This document shows, one piece after another, positions 55,933 through 64,000 of a DNA stretch of 64,000 bases. Under the pieces are notes generated by a model. The model saw nothing but the letters and a program-made list of their open reading frames with translations. It was not told the DNA's origin and searched no databases. The DNA is taken from NCBI GenBank assembly GCA_038146785.1, contig JAYQSI010000016.1, positions 682,001-746,000 of the forward strand, given 5' to 3'. The DNA comes from VMDJ01 sp038146785. Lineage in GTDB: Bacteria > Pseudomonadota > Gammaproteobacteria > Chromatiales > Chromatiaceae. A program made the translations under genes and the position numbers. Each line of letters starts with the position of its first letter. The stretch's first letter is position 1.

Positions 55933-56879
55933 ACTGCGAGTTTCTGCTCTATGTTGTCTAAAAGTTGTCCTGCGATATCAAGATCAAAGGCTTTATCGAG
56001 TTCACGAATGCAGGTTGGGCTCGTGATATTGATCTCAGTGAGGTAGTCACCAATCACATCGAGGCCGGCAAACAAGATGCCATTCTCGCGAAGCCAAGGG
56101 GCGACAGTGTCGACGATGCGTCGCTCGCTGTCATTGATCTCGCGGGGTACGCCTGTACCACCGGCAGCGAGATTACCACGAGTTTCACCTTGAGATGGGA
56201 TTCGTGCGAGCACATAGGGCACAGCTTCGCCATCGATGACCAACACACGATTATCACCCGCAGTAATTTCTGGGATGAATTTCTGTGCCATCGTGAATTG
56301 CGTTTGATGCTGGGTGAGTGTTTCGATAACAACACTGCGGTTGGGATCATCAGCACGTAAACGGAAGATTGAGCTGCCGCCCATACCATCGAGTGGTTTA
56401 AGAATCACATCGCCGTGGGTGTCGATAAAGTGCTTGAGCATGTCGGCATCGCGCGTTACGCAGTGCGGCGGACATAAATCGGGGAAACGGGTTGCCGCCA
56501 ACTTTTCATTGGCATTACGTAGTGCGCGAGGGTGGTTGACCACAATGCAACCTTGTTCGGCGGCTTGATCGAGAAGATAGGTAGCGTAGATGTACTCCAT
56601 GTCGAAAGGAGGATCTTTGCGCATCAAGATCACATTAAACTCGGTGAGCGCTTTTTGTTGTGCGTCGCCTAATTCAAACCAATGTGAGGCGTCATCAAAC
56701 ACGCTCAGCGAGCGTGAGTTAACTCGAGCAATGCCATCACTGAGTGAGAGGTCGTTGAGCTCAGCATAATGCAGGGTCCAACCACGTGCTTGTGCAGCAA
56801 GCAGCATCGCAAAGCTACTGTCTTTAGCAATCTTGATATGTGTGATCGGGTCCATGATCACCAGAACTGAGGTTGGCAT
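55929..56879 (-). CDS. gshB: Glutathione synthetase
   Basis: A 316-residue ATP-grasp ligase joining gamma-glutamylcysteine and glycine. Begins VLVIMDPITHIKIAKDSSFAMLLAAQ and contains ILKPLDGMGGSSIFRL, LARIPSQGETRGNLAAGG and the metal-binding TEINITSPTCIREL. Complete. The glutathione it makes is the substrate class for the ggt product at 3.4-5.0 kb. Confidence 0.97.
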   Translation of the reverse strand: MPTSVLVIMDPITHIKIAKDSSFAMLLAAQARGWTLHYAELNDLSLSDGIARVNSRSLSVFDDASHWFELGDAQQKALTEFNVILMRKDPPFDMEYIYATYLLDQAAEQGCIVVNHPRALRNANEKLAATRFPDLCPPHCVTRDADMLKHFIDTHGDVILKPLDGMGGSSIFRLRADDPNRSVVIETLTQHQTQFTMAQKFIPEITAGDNRVLVIDGEAVPYVLARIPSQGETRGNLAAGGTGVPREINDSERRIVDTVAPWLRENGILFAGLDVIGDYLTEINITSPTCIRELDKAFDLDIAGQLLDNIEQKLAV

Positions 56880-56909
56880 AGCGGCACCTATAAACTAGAT
56901 GCGCTGATT

Positions 56910-57641
56910 TTAGCGGAAGTCGCCCCAAAGCGTTTGAATCGCCGCGAGTGCGGCTAGTGGTGCGGTTTCGGTGCGTAATACGCGAGGACCCATGCGCCCA
57001 GCGGCAAAGTTGTGTTGCATGGCTAGATCGCGCTCGGCTTCAGATAAGCCACCTTCAGGTCCCACCAATAAAGTCAGCGAGTCTTTCGGAGCAGGTAGTG
57101 AGGCGAGGCTGTGTTCAGCGCGATGGTCCAGCATTAAGCCATTGCCAGAAAAGCGACTCAGCCATTCTGGAAGGGTTAAAGGTTCAGCAATGCTTGGTAG
57201 CAGTGCGCGACCTGACTGCTCGCAGGCATGTCGAATGACGCCCTGCCAGTGATCTAAACGAGACTGCTGTCGATCACCTTTGAGTTGCACCATGCAGCGC
57301 TCGGTGAACAAGGGTTGAAAGTGACTCACGCCAAGCTCAACCGCTTTTTGGATGCTGAAGTCCATTCGCTCGCCACGTGAAATACCCATTGCGAGAGTGA
57401 TCTGCAATGCCGCAGGTGCTTCGCTGCGAAGGTGTTCAACAAGGGTGGCTTGCGAGGCTTTTTTATCTGCAACATTGAGTGTGGCGAGAAATTCTTCACC
57501 ACGTTGGTCAAACAGGATGATCTCGGCATCGCTTTTTAAACGCAGTACCTGAACAAGATGTTTAGAGCCATTCTCATCTAATGCCACAAGCTGCCCAACC
57601 TGGTTGAGCAGCTCAGTGGAATAGATGCGCGGGCGTCTCAT
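56910..57641 (-). CDS. rsmE: 16S rRNA (uracil1498-N3)-methyltransferase RsmE
   Basis: A 243-residue SPOUT methyltransferase with the deep-knot motifs LLVGPEGGLSEAE and MGPRVLRTETAPLAALA, and the N-terminal PUA-like RNA-binding part. Start ATG at 57641 (MRRPRIYSTE), three bases after the metF stop. It consumes SAM, fitting its place at the end of the SAM-cycle cluster. Confidence 0.95.
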   Translation of the reverse strand: MRRPRIYSTELLNQVGQLVALDENGSKHLVQVLRLKSDAEIILFDQRGEEFLATLNVADKKASQATLVEHLRSEAPAALQITLAMGISRGERMDFSIQKAVELGVSHFQPLFTERCMVQLKGDRQQSRLDHWQGVIRHACEQSGRALLPSIAEPLTLPEWLSRFSGNGLMLDHRAEHSLASLPAPKDSLTLLVGPEGGLSEAERDLAMQHNFAAGRMGPRVLRTETAPLAALAAIQTLWGDFR

Positions 57642-57643
57642 GC

Positions 57644-58474
57644 TTACAGGCCGAGGTTGTCCCACAAGGCAAGCGTTGGTGCCGTTTGGTTCATGGTGTA
57701 GAAGTGCAGGCCTGGCGCATCTTGCTCAAGCAGTTCTGCACAAAGCTGAGTCACCACTTCTTCACCGAAAGCACGAATGCTATCGACATCATCAAGATAG
57801 CTTTCTAAGCGCTTAGCAATCCAACGTGGAATCTCAGCGCCACAAGCATCAGAGAAACGCTTGAGATTGCTGTAGTTCGTGATCGGCATGATGCCTGGCA
57901 CGATAGGAATCTCGATTCCCATGGCTGAGGTTTCATCTACAAAACGTTTATATGCATCAACGTTGTAAAAGTACTGAGTGATCGCAGAGTTTGCGCCGGC
58001 ATCAACCTTGCGTTTGAAGTTATTCAAATCAGCAGCAAAGTTCGCCGCTTGTGGATGCATCTCAGGATATGCCGCCACTTCAATGTGAAAGTGATCGTTA
58101 AAGTGCTCACGAATCAATGCCACTAAATCATTGGCGTGCGTGAGTTCACTATCAATTAAGCCAGTGCCTGATGGGCGATCACCACGCAGAGCAACCACGC
58201 GATTAATGCCTTGATCAACATAACGCTGCAGAATCTCTAAGGTTTCAGTAACTGAGTTACCGATACACGTGAGATGCGGCGCAGTATCAATCGATTGCTC
58301 ACGCAACCAATCGACTGTCGCAAAGGTGTTGTTTTGGGTTGAGCCGCCGGCGCCATACGTGCAAGAGAAGAAGGCCGGATTACGTGTTTGTAATTCGGTG
58401 ACGGTCGCTTGCAGGTTGGCCATGCCTTTTTCCGTTTTAGGCGGAAAAAGCTCAAAGCTGTACGCTTTTGTCAT
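57644..58474 (-). CDS. metF: Methylenetetrahydrofolate reductase
   Basis: A 276-residue FAD enzyme producing 5-methyl-THF for methionine synthesis. It has the N-terminal SFELFPPKTEKGMANL with the conserved glutamate, RVVALRGDRPSG, and the AYPEMHPQA and ITQYFYNVDAY segments. Start ATG at 58474 (MTKAYSFEL). Located after ahcY with a hairpin in the 54-base gap, and joined closely to rsmE. Confidence 0.96.
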   Translation of the reverse strand: MTKAYSFELFPPKTEKGMANLQATVTELQTRNPAFFSCTYGAGGSTQNNTFATVDWLREQSIDTAPHLTCIGNSVTETLEILQRYVDQGINRVVALRGDRPSGTGLIDSELTHANDLVALIREHFNDHFHIEVAAYPEMHPQAANFAADLNNFKRKVDAGANSAITQYFYNVDAYKRFVDETSAMGIEIPIVPGIMPITNYSNLKRFSDACGAEIPRWIAKRLESYLDDVDSIRAFGEEVVTQLCAELLEQDAPGLHFYTMNQTAPTLALWDNLGL

Positions 58475-58493
58475 TTCCAGTGTCCTGTAACAG

Positions 58494-58520
58494 GCGGCCT
58501 TATCACAAGGACAAGGCCGC
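58494..58520 (-). other. Intercistronic hairpin between ahcY and metF
   Basis: Perfect eight-base arms GCGGCCTT/AAGGCCGC separated by an eleven-base loop, without a T-run. It could be an RNA processing or stability element, or a partial terminator. It leaves the metF ribosome site about 10-15 bases downstream. Confidence 0.55.
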
Positions 58521-58528
58521 AAAGCAGC

Positions 58529-59932
58529 TTAGTAGCGGTAGTGCTCTGGCTTGTATGGGCCTTCTACCGGTACACCAATGTAGTCCGCTTGCTCTTTTGA
58601 CAGTTCAGTCAAGTGAGCGCCGATCTTCGCTAAGTGTAGACGAGCCACTTCTTCGTCAAGCTTCTTCGGCAGGATGTATACGCCAACAGGGTATTCATCT
58701 GGCTTGGTGAAGATCTCGATTTGCGCCAACACTTGGTTGGTGAAAGACGCTGACATAACAAAGCTTGGGTGACCTGTTGCACAGCCTAGGTTAACTAAGC
58801 GGCCTTCAGCCAACATGATGATGCGCTTACCATCTGGGAAGATGATGTGATCAACTTGTGGCTTGATGTTTTCCCACTCGTATTGATCAAGGCTTGCGAT
58901 ATCAATTTCGTTATCAAAGTGACCGATGTTACAAACGATCGCTTGATCCTTCATCGCTGCCATGTGGTCATGACAAATGATGTCTTTGTTGCCGGTGGTG
59001 GTGACAAAGATGTCGGCCATTGATGCAGCTTCATCAAGCGTCACAACACGGTAGCCTTCCATCGCAGCTTGCAATGCACAGATTGGATCGATTTCGGTGA
59101 TCCAAACGGTTGCACCTAAACCGCGAAGTGATTGCGCAGAACCTTTACCAACGTCACCGTAACCACATACCACGGCAATCTTGCCGGCGATCATTACGTC
59201 GGTTGCGCGCTTAATGCCGTCAACCAATGACTCACGACAGCCGTAGAGGTTGTCGAACTTTGATTTGGTAACCGAGTCGTTAACGTTCATGCCTGGGAAC
59301 AACAAAGTGCCGGCTTTGAACATGTCGTACAAACGGTGAACGCCTGTGGTGGTCTCTTCGGTAACACCTTTAATCGATGCTGCCATTTTCTTGTAACGAT
59401 CTGGCTCTTCATTCAGTGAACGCTTAAGCACATTCAGAATGACTTTCCATTCTTCAGAGTCGCCAGCTTTTGGCTCAGGTACGCCCGCATCAGCATACTC
59501 AACACCTTTGTGAACGAGCAGGGTAGCGTCGCCACCATCGTCAAGAATCATGTTGGCGATTTCGCCATTTGGCCAGTTGAGTACTTGCTCAGTACACCAC
59601 CAGTACTCTTCCAAGGTTTCACCTTTCCATGCGTAGACAGGAATGCCTGCAGCAGCGATTGCAGCAGCGGCGTGATCTTGGGTAGAGAAAATGTTGCATG
59701 AACACCAACGAACCTGCGCGCCGAGCTCAACAAGCGTCTCGATCAAAACAGCGGTTTGGATGGTCATGTGTAATGAACCGGTGATACGTGCGCCGGTCAG
59801 TGGCTTGTCTTTGCCGTATTTCTCGCGCAGCGCCATCAGGCCTGGCATTTCAGTTTCAGCAATCGCGATTTCTTTGCGACCCCAGTCTGCCAGTGACATG
59901 TCGGCAACTTTATAGTCGGTGAACTCACTCAT
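58529..59932 (-). CDS. ahcY: S-adenosylhomocysteine hydrolase
   Basis: A 467-residue NAD-dependent enzyme that cleaves SAH to adenosine and homocysteine. Begins MSEFTDYKVADMSLADWGR, with GARITGSLHMTIQTAVLIETL, the NAD motif VVCGYGDVGKGSAQSLRG and the C-terminal VPVEGPYKPEHYRY. The start is the ATG at 59932; six upstream codons are open but lie between the riboswitch and the ribosome site. Controlled by the SAH riboswitch at 59955-60028. Confidence 0.97.
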   Translation of the reverse strand: MSEFTDYKVADMSLADWGRKEIAIAETEMPGLMALREKYGKDKPLTGARITGSLHMTIQTAVLIETLVELGAQVRWCSCNIFSTQDHAAAAIAAAGIPVYAWKGETLEEYWWCTEQVLNWPNGEIANMILDDGGDATLLVHKGVEYADAGVPEPKAGDSEEWKVILNVLKRSLNEEPDRYKKMAASIKGVTEETTTGVHRLYDMFKAGTLLFPGMNVNDSVTKSKFDNLYGCRESLVDGIKRATDVMIAGKIAVVCGYGDVGKGSAQSLRGLGATVWITEIDPICALQAAMEGYRVVTLDEAASMADIFVTTTGNKDIICHDHMAAMKDQAIVCNIGHFDNEIDIASLDQYEWENIKPQVDHIIFPDGKRIIMLAEGRLVNLGCATGHPSFVMSASFTNQVLAQIEIFTKPDEYPVGVYILPKKLDEEVARLHLAKIGAHLTELSKEQADYIGVPVEGPYKPEHYRY

Positions 59933-59954
59933 GGTTAATCTCCTAATCAATCAG

Positions 59955-60028
59955 AGTGAGCGTCGTTGGGTTCGCTGTATTCGCTCTCGAGCCTGGCCTT
60001 AAAAAAAGGGTCGCAACGCTCCTCAAGA
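59955..60028 (-). promoter_or_regulatory. SAH riboswitch upstream of ahcY
   Basis: On the minus strand: GAGGAGCGTTGCGACCC, then GCCAGGCTC about 12 bases on, and AACGACGCTCAC at the 3' end. These are the conserved blocks of the SAH-sensing aptamer, in which the GAGCGT segment pairs with ACGCTC and GAG pairs with CTC. It lies about 22 bases before the ahcY ATG. SAH binding is known to increase ahcY expression. It follows the metK terminator. Confidence 0.93.
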
Positions 60029-60051
60029 GGAAATTGTCTGTTGTTTCCAAC

Positions 60052-60088
60052 AAAAAAGAGCCCGCAGTGTAATGACTACGGGCTCTGA
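60052..60088 (-). terminator. Terminator of metK (minus strand)
   Basis: Minus-strand arms AGAGCCCG-t-AG and CT-g-CGGGCTCT (+ strand 60057-60067 and 60076-60086) with one internal mismatch, ending in six T. Separates metK from the riboswitch-controlled ahcY unit. Confidence 0.88.
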
Positions 60089-60132
60089 TTTCCACCGCTA
60101 ACCTGTGTGGTTGCGGTTAAAGGTCTAGGATT

Positions 60133-61305
60133 TTAAAGACCCGCTGCGTCGCGTAATGCGTCAGCCTTGTCAGTCATTTCCCAAGTGAAGCCTTCATTCT
60201 CACGACCGAAGTGACCGTATGCGGCGGTCTTACGGTATTTGATCTGCTTGGCATTCAGCAGGTCGAGCATTTTCAGAATGCCGTATGGGCGAAGATCGAA
60301 GTGCTCGCGAACCAGCTCGGTGATGCGCTCATCACTGATTTTGCCGGTACCAAAGGTATCGATCATGATTGAGGTTGGCTCTGCGACACCAATTGCGTAT
60401 GACACTTGAATCTCACAACGATCTGCAAGACCTGCCGCAACGATGTTCTTGGCAACATAGCGACCCGCGTAAGCTGCTGAACGGTCAACTTTAGATGGAT
60501 CTTTACCAGAGAAAGCACCACCACCGTGACGTGCAGCACCACCGTAGGTATCTACGATGATCTTGCGACCAGTCAAACCTGCATCACCCATTGGACCACC
60601 AATAACAAAGTTGCCGGTTGGGTTGATGTGGAATTTGGTATTCGCGGTTAACAAGCCGGTTGGTTCAAGTACTGGCTTGATGACTTCTTCCATGATCGCT
60701 TCGCGCAAAGTCTCGCCAGAAAACTCTTCAGCGTGCTGAGTCGATAAAACAACCGCATCAATCGATACCGGCTTGCCATCTTTATAGTGGAAGCTGACCT
60801 GTGATTTTGCGTCTGGACGCAACAATGGCAGGGTGCCGTTATTACGACACTCTGACTGACGCTCTACCAAACGGTGTGCGTACTGAATCGGTGCAGGCAT
60901 TAAGACTTCGGTTTCGTTGGTTGCGTAACCAAACATGATGCCTTGGTCGCCAGCGCCTTGATCTTCAGGCTTAGCGCGGTCTACACCTTGATTGATGTCA
61001 GGTGATTGCACGCCAACCGCGATCATTGCTGCACAGGTGTTGCCATCAAAGCCTTTAGCTGAGTCGTCGTAACCAATCTCATTGATGGTTTGACGCATGA
61101 TGTGTTCGTAATCGGGCTTAGCTGTTGTGGTGATCTCACCCGCAATTAAACAAAGGCCTGTTTTGAAAACAGTCTCACACGCAACGCGCGCATGGGGGTC
61201 TTCGATCAGGATTGCATCCAAAATTGCATCCGATACCTGATCTGCCATTTTGTCTGGGTGACCTTCAGAGACTGATTCTGAAGTGAAAATAAATTCATTC
61301 GCCAT
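60133..61305 (-). CDS. metK: S-adenosylmethionine synthetase
   Basis: A 390-residue enzyme forming SAM from methionine and ATP. Motifs: FTSESVSEGHPDKMADQ, GDQGIMFGYATNET and the P-loop-like GGGAFSGKDPSKVDRSAAY. Complete. Upstream (61306-61380) has a TATACT -10 candidate on the minus strand and a GC-rich imperfect hairpin in the leader; I found no SAM riboswitch consensus. Opens the metK-ahcY-metF-rsmE run. Confidence 0.97.
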   Translation of the reverse strand: MANEFIFTSESVSEGHPDKMADQVSDAILDAILIEDPHARVACETVFKTGLCLIAGEITTTAKPDYEHIMRQTINEIGYDDSAKGFDGNTCAAMIAVGVQSPDINQGVDRAKPEDQGAGDQGIMFGYATNETEVLMPAPIQYAHRLVERQSECRNNGTLPLLRPDAKSQVSFHYKDGKPVSIDAVVLSTQHAEEFSGETLREAIMEEVIKPVLEPTGLLTANTKFHINPTGNFVIGGPMGDAGLTGRKIIVDTYGGAARHGGGAFSGKDPSKVDRSAAYAGRYVAKNIVAAGLADRCEIQVSYAIGVAEPTSIMIDTFGTGKISDERITELVREHFDLRPYGILKMLDLLNAKQIKYRKTAAYGHFGRENEGFTWEMTDKADALRDAAGL

Positions 61306-61444
61306 CGAGCTAAAACTCCTTCGATTGTATTCAGTGCTCCCTCTTAGGGGGGCTTGAAGGGCGCGAGTATACCCTTATTGAGCGTTGGATAGGCTTTTGT
61401 CAGAATGCCTGCGCATTTGAAAGCTTAATGATGGAGTTTTAATC

Positions 61445-62002
61445 ATGGTCTCGTTGCAGCCCCCAGTGTGTGATTTTGGACAGCCGGTTATCGACTTTGC
61501 TTTGCCAGGCGTCGATGGCAAAACATGGCGCATGCAAGACTGCATGGGTGAGAACGGGCTGTTGGTCATGTTCATCTGCAATCACTGTCCTTATGTGAAA
61601 GCCATACTTGATCGCTTGGTGCGTGATACGCGTGAACTCAAAGCGTTAGGTATCAATAGCGTGGCGATCATGTCGAATGATCCGACTGATTACGCTGAAG
61701 ATTCATTTGAAAACATGCAGGCGATCGCTCAACAGATGGATTTTCCGTTTCCATACTTATTAGATGAGTCTCAGGCCGTTGCAAAGGCTTATGGTGCTGT
61801 GTGTACGCCGGACTTCTTTGGCTATAACCGCTCAGGTGAATTGCAGTATCGAGGTCGCTTAGATGAGAGCCGCAAAGAGGCGGCTGATCCCAATGTCCGT
61901 CGCGACCTATTTGAGGCGATGAAAGAGGTCGCTGAGACCCAAAAAGGGCCCGCTGAACAGCTCTCGAGCATGGGTTGTTCAATCAAATGGATCAAAGAGT
62001 AG
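61445..62002 (+). CDS. Thioredoxin-family (AhpC/TSA-like) protein
   Basis: A 185-residue thioredoxin-fold protein without a signal peptide. Core segments: FGQPVIDFALPGVDGKTW, then the CxxC variant FICNHCPYVKAI and the cis-proline region AVCTPDFFGYNRSG. Proteins with this NHCPYVK motif are widespread, and their substrates are unknown. Divergent from metK across about 140 bases. Confidence 0.86.
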   Translation: MVSLQPPVCDFGQPVIDFALPGVDGKTWRMQDCMGENGLLVMFICNHCPYVKAILDRLVRDTRELKALGINSVAIMSNDPTDYAEDSFENMQAIAQQMDFPFPYLLDESQAVAKAYGAVCTPDFFGYNRSGELQYRGRLDESRKEAADPNVRRDLFEAMKEVAETQKGPAEQLSSMGCSIKWIKE

Positions 62003-62264
62003 TTTTTCTGGGGATTTATCTTCCCCATAAAATCAAGCACTTGTACGCATAAATTTAAATTTTATGGGTATATTTGAATATTCCTTACTTCCTATCTTGC
62101 CCCGTATAAGACACCTGAGCGAGAATGCCCATCGCTTTTGCTGAGTCTGCCCCTCGTTGCAGACGCCCTAGCACTGATCGCTAGGTGCAATTGAAGAATT
62201 CAATTCTTGCTGGGTTTTCGCCTTTCAAGACCACAACTTTTAAACATTAGATCAGGAGAGACTT
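62003..62264 (+). other. Long intergenic leader before tkt
   Basis: 262 bases without a gene. It holds a weak GGGGA/TCCCC hairpin just after the thioredoxin gene, then an AT-rich stretch (62035-62095) that could hold the promoter, and two perfect stem-loops near the tkt side: CCTAGC/GCTAGG (62167-62185) and AATTGAA/TTCAATT (62189-62205). The ribosome site aggagag precedes the ATG at 62265. I see no known riboswitch. Confidence 0.4.
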
Positions 62265-64000
62265 ATGTCCTCACGCAGAGAGCTTGCCAACGCCATTCGC
62301 GCGTTATCTATGGATGCTGTTCAAAAAGCTAACTCAGGTCACCCGGGTGCCCCAATGGGCATGGCGGATATCGCTGAGGTGCTCTGGAACGATCACATGA
62401 AGTACAACCCAACTAACGCCAAGTGGGCTGATCGTGACCGTTTCGTTCTTTCGAATGGCCACGGCTCTATGCTGATTTATTCATTGCTGCATTTGACCGG
62501 CTTCAACTTGACCATGGATGACATCAAAGACTTCCGTCAGTTGCATTCAAAGACAGCAGGTCACCCTGAGTACGGTTACGCAGACGGTATCGAAACAACC
62601 ACTGGTCCTTTAGGTCAGGGCATCACCAACGCTGTGGGTATGGCGATTGCTGAGCGCACCTTGGCTGCACAATTCAATAAGCCAGGTCATGAGATCGTTG
62701 ATCACAACACCTACGTATTCTTAGGTGATGGTTGTTTGATGGAAGGTTTGTCGCACGAGTCATGTGCGATGGCTGGTACTTTAGGTCTAGGTAAGCTGAT
62801 TGCTTTCTGGGACGACAATGACATCTCTATCGATGGTCACATCGGTGATTGGATGGAAGTTGGCGTACCTGCGCGCTTCAAGTCATATAACTGGCACGTG
62901 ATTGCTGATGTTGATGGTCACGATGCGGATGCAATCAACAAAGCTATCGCAGAAGCGAAGTCAGTAACTGATAAGCCTTCAATGATTTGTTGTAAGACCA
63001 CCATCGGTTTTGGTTCACCTAACAAAGCGGGTGGCCATGACTGTCACGGCGCTCCTCTTGGTGATGATGAAATCGCACTGACTCGTAAAGAGTTGGGTTG
63101 GACTGCAGCACCTTTTGAAATTCCAGCAGACGTTTACGCGGGTTGGGATCACAAAGAGCAAGGCGCTAAAGACGAAGCAGCATGGAATGAAAAGTTTGCT
63201 GCATACAAAGCGGCATTCCCTGCAGAGGCGGCTGAATTTGAACGTCGTATGGCGGGTGAGTTGCCTGGCAACTTCGAAGTTGAGATGGATAAGTTCATCG
63301 CTCAAACCCAAGCGGATATGCCAAACATTGCGTCACGTAAAGCGTCTCAAAACGCGATTGAAGCAATGGGTCCATTGTTGCCAGAGATGTTCGGTGGTTC
63401 AGCTGACCTTACCGGTTCTAACCTGACTAACTGGTCAGGCACTGTCAAAGTGAATAAAGAAAACGCGAACGGTAACTACCTGTCTTGGGGTGTTCGTGAA
63501 TTCGGTATGGCGCACATGATGAACGGTATGGTTCTTCACGGTGGCTTCAAAGTCTACGGCGGCACCTTCTTCATGTTCATGGAGTTCATGCGTAACGCAT
63601 TGCGTATGTCTGCTTTGATGAAGATCGGCACTATCTATGTTTACACTCACGACTCAATTGGTCTGGGTGAAGACGGCCCAACTCACCAGCCAGTTGAGCA
63701 ACTCTCAACCATGCGTGTTATCCCAGGTTTTGAAACTTGGCGTGCGTGTGACGCGGTTGAGTCAGCGGTTTCTTGGAAGATGGCTATGCTGCGTGGCAAT
63801 GCACCAACTGGTTTGGTGTTCTCACGTCAGAACCTCACGCCAATGGAGCGTACTGCAGAGCAAGTTAAGAACATCGAGAAGGGCGGTTACGTCTTGAAAG
63901 ATTGTGATGGCGATGCGGACATTATTTTCATTGCAACTGGCTCTGAAGTTTCTTTGGCGGTTGATGCAGCAGCAGCGATGGATGCAAAAGTACGTGTGGT
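62265..64000 (+). CDS. tkt: Transketolase, 5' part (runs off the window)
   Basis: The first about 578 codons of transketolase, open to the right edge. Begins MSSRRELANAIRALSMDAVQ with ANSGHPGAPMGMADIAE. The TPP-binding GDGCLMEGLSHES and the following GKLIAFWDDNDISIDGH are present, as is EDGPTHQPVEQ with the substrate-binding histidine. A TPP-dependent enzyme of the pentose phosphate pathway; the cofactor links it loosely to thiC at 37 kb. Codon use is that of a highly expressed gene. No frameshift seen. Confidence 0.96.
   Translation, partial: MSSRRELANAIRALSMDAVQKANSGHPGAPMGMADIAEVLWNDHMKYNPTNAKWADRDRFVLSNGHGSMLIYSLLHLTGFNLTMDDIKDFRQLHSKTAGHPEYGYADGIETTTGPLGQGITNAVGMAIAERTLAAQFNKPGHEIVDHNTYVFLGDGCLMEGLSHESCAMAGTLGLGKLIAFWDDNDISIDGHIGDWMEVGVPARFKSYNWHVIADVDGHDADAINKAIAEAKSVTDKPSMICCKTTIGFGSPNKAGGHDCHGAPLGDDEIALTRKELGWTAAPFEIPADVYAGWDHKEQGAKDEAAWNEKFAAYKAAFPAEAAEFERRMAGELPGNFEVEMDKFIAQTQADMPNIASRKASQNAIEAMGPLLPEMFGGSADLTGSNLTNWSGTVKVNKENANGNYLSWGVREFGMAHMMNGMVLHGGFKVYGGTFFMFMEFMRNALRMSALMKIGTIYVYTHDSIGLGEDGPTHQPVEQLSTMRVIPGFETWRACDAVESAVSWKMAMLRGNAPTGLVFSRQNLTPMERTAEQVKNIEKGGYVLKDCDGDADIIFIATGSEVSLAVDAAAAMDAKVRV

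Noticed and set aside
61306..61444. Possible SAM riboswitch ahead of metK
   Set aside because: The leader has a GC-rich imperfect hairpin, but I see none of the conserved SAM-I, SAM-II or SAM-IV core blocks.

Overview
The window is about 64 kb of chromosomal DNA from a gammaproteobacterium, densely coded on both strands. Evidence for the class: GlnE and SlmA; a complete LPS set (waaA, waaC, waaF, gmhA, hldE, msbA, a late lipid A acyltransferase); the block gshB-apbE-tonB-yqgE-ruvX-pyrR-pyrB-pyrC'; a c4-type cytochrome next to dsbA; and a SAH riboswitch ahead of ahcY. Several of these orders resemble those I remember from Pseudomonas and relatives. The base composition looks moderate and groESL has a CIRCE operator rather than only a sigma-32 style promoter, so I do not name a genus. 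I found no rRNA, tRNA, IS element, prophage or CRISPR array, and no gene-free gap above about 300 bp.

Layout. 1-3.4 kb: a pair of M16 peptidase-like genes, rsmD, coaD and an Alv-type ferredoxin. 3.4-8 kb: gamma-glutamyltransferase, two small c cytochromes, mutM, rpmG-rpmB and radC. 8-16.7 kb: coaBC-dut-argB-slmA-TSUP transporter, then a TlpA-like thioredoxin, a DsbD with an extra N-terminal domain, cutA, fxsA and an acuI-like reductase. 16.7-22.9 kb: groES-groEL, glnE, ilvE and a zinc-finger protein. 23-35.5 kb: the LPS inner core and lipid A region, including an uncharacterised oxidoreductase pair between hldE and waaA. 35.5-43 kb: rhodanese, a Pcm-type methyltransferase, thiC under a TPP riboswitch, a divergent small-membrane-protein/CDGSH pair with two FNR-type boxes, a TerB-like gene and the lutABC lactate oxidation set. 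43-50 kb: an RsuA-type pseudouridine synthase, two cytochrome c genes, dsbA, a nuclease-family protein, yidD, htpX and greB. 50-58 kb: the pyrimidine block and the glutathione/TonB-like block. 57-61.3 kb: a SAM-cycle cluster (metK, SAH riboswitch, ahcY, metF) followed by the SAM-using rRNA methylase rsmE. The window ends inside tkt.

Functional themes: the S-adenosylmethionine cycle is grouped and riboswitch controlled; LPS core synthesis is largely grouped; periplasmic thiol chemistry (DsbD, TlpA-like, DsbA) sits near c-type cytochromes, whose maturation needs reduced cysteines. Nine genes carry a single small indel that breaks an otherwise full-length family member. Each can be restored by a 1-2 base change, often at a homopolymer or dinucleotide repeat, so consensus sequencing error is the first explanation, although real decay cannot be excluded from sequence alone.

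I do not see a convincing undescribed multi-gene system. The observations most worth a second look are the duplicated DsbD alpha domain, the paired FNR boxes, the FAD-oxidoreductase/aldo-keto reductase pair inside the LPS region, the metal-ligand-deficient dihydroorotase beside pyrB, and a terminator-like hairpin inside the ggt signal-peptide codons.
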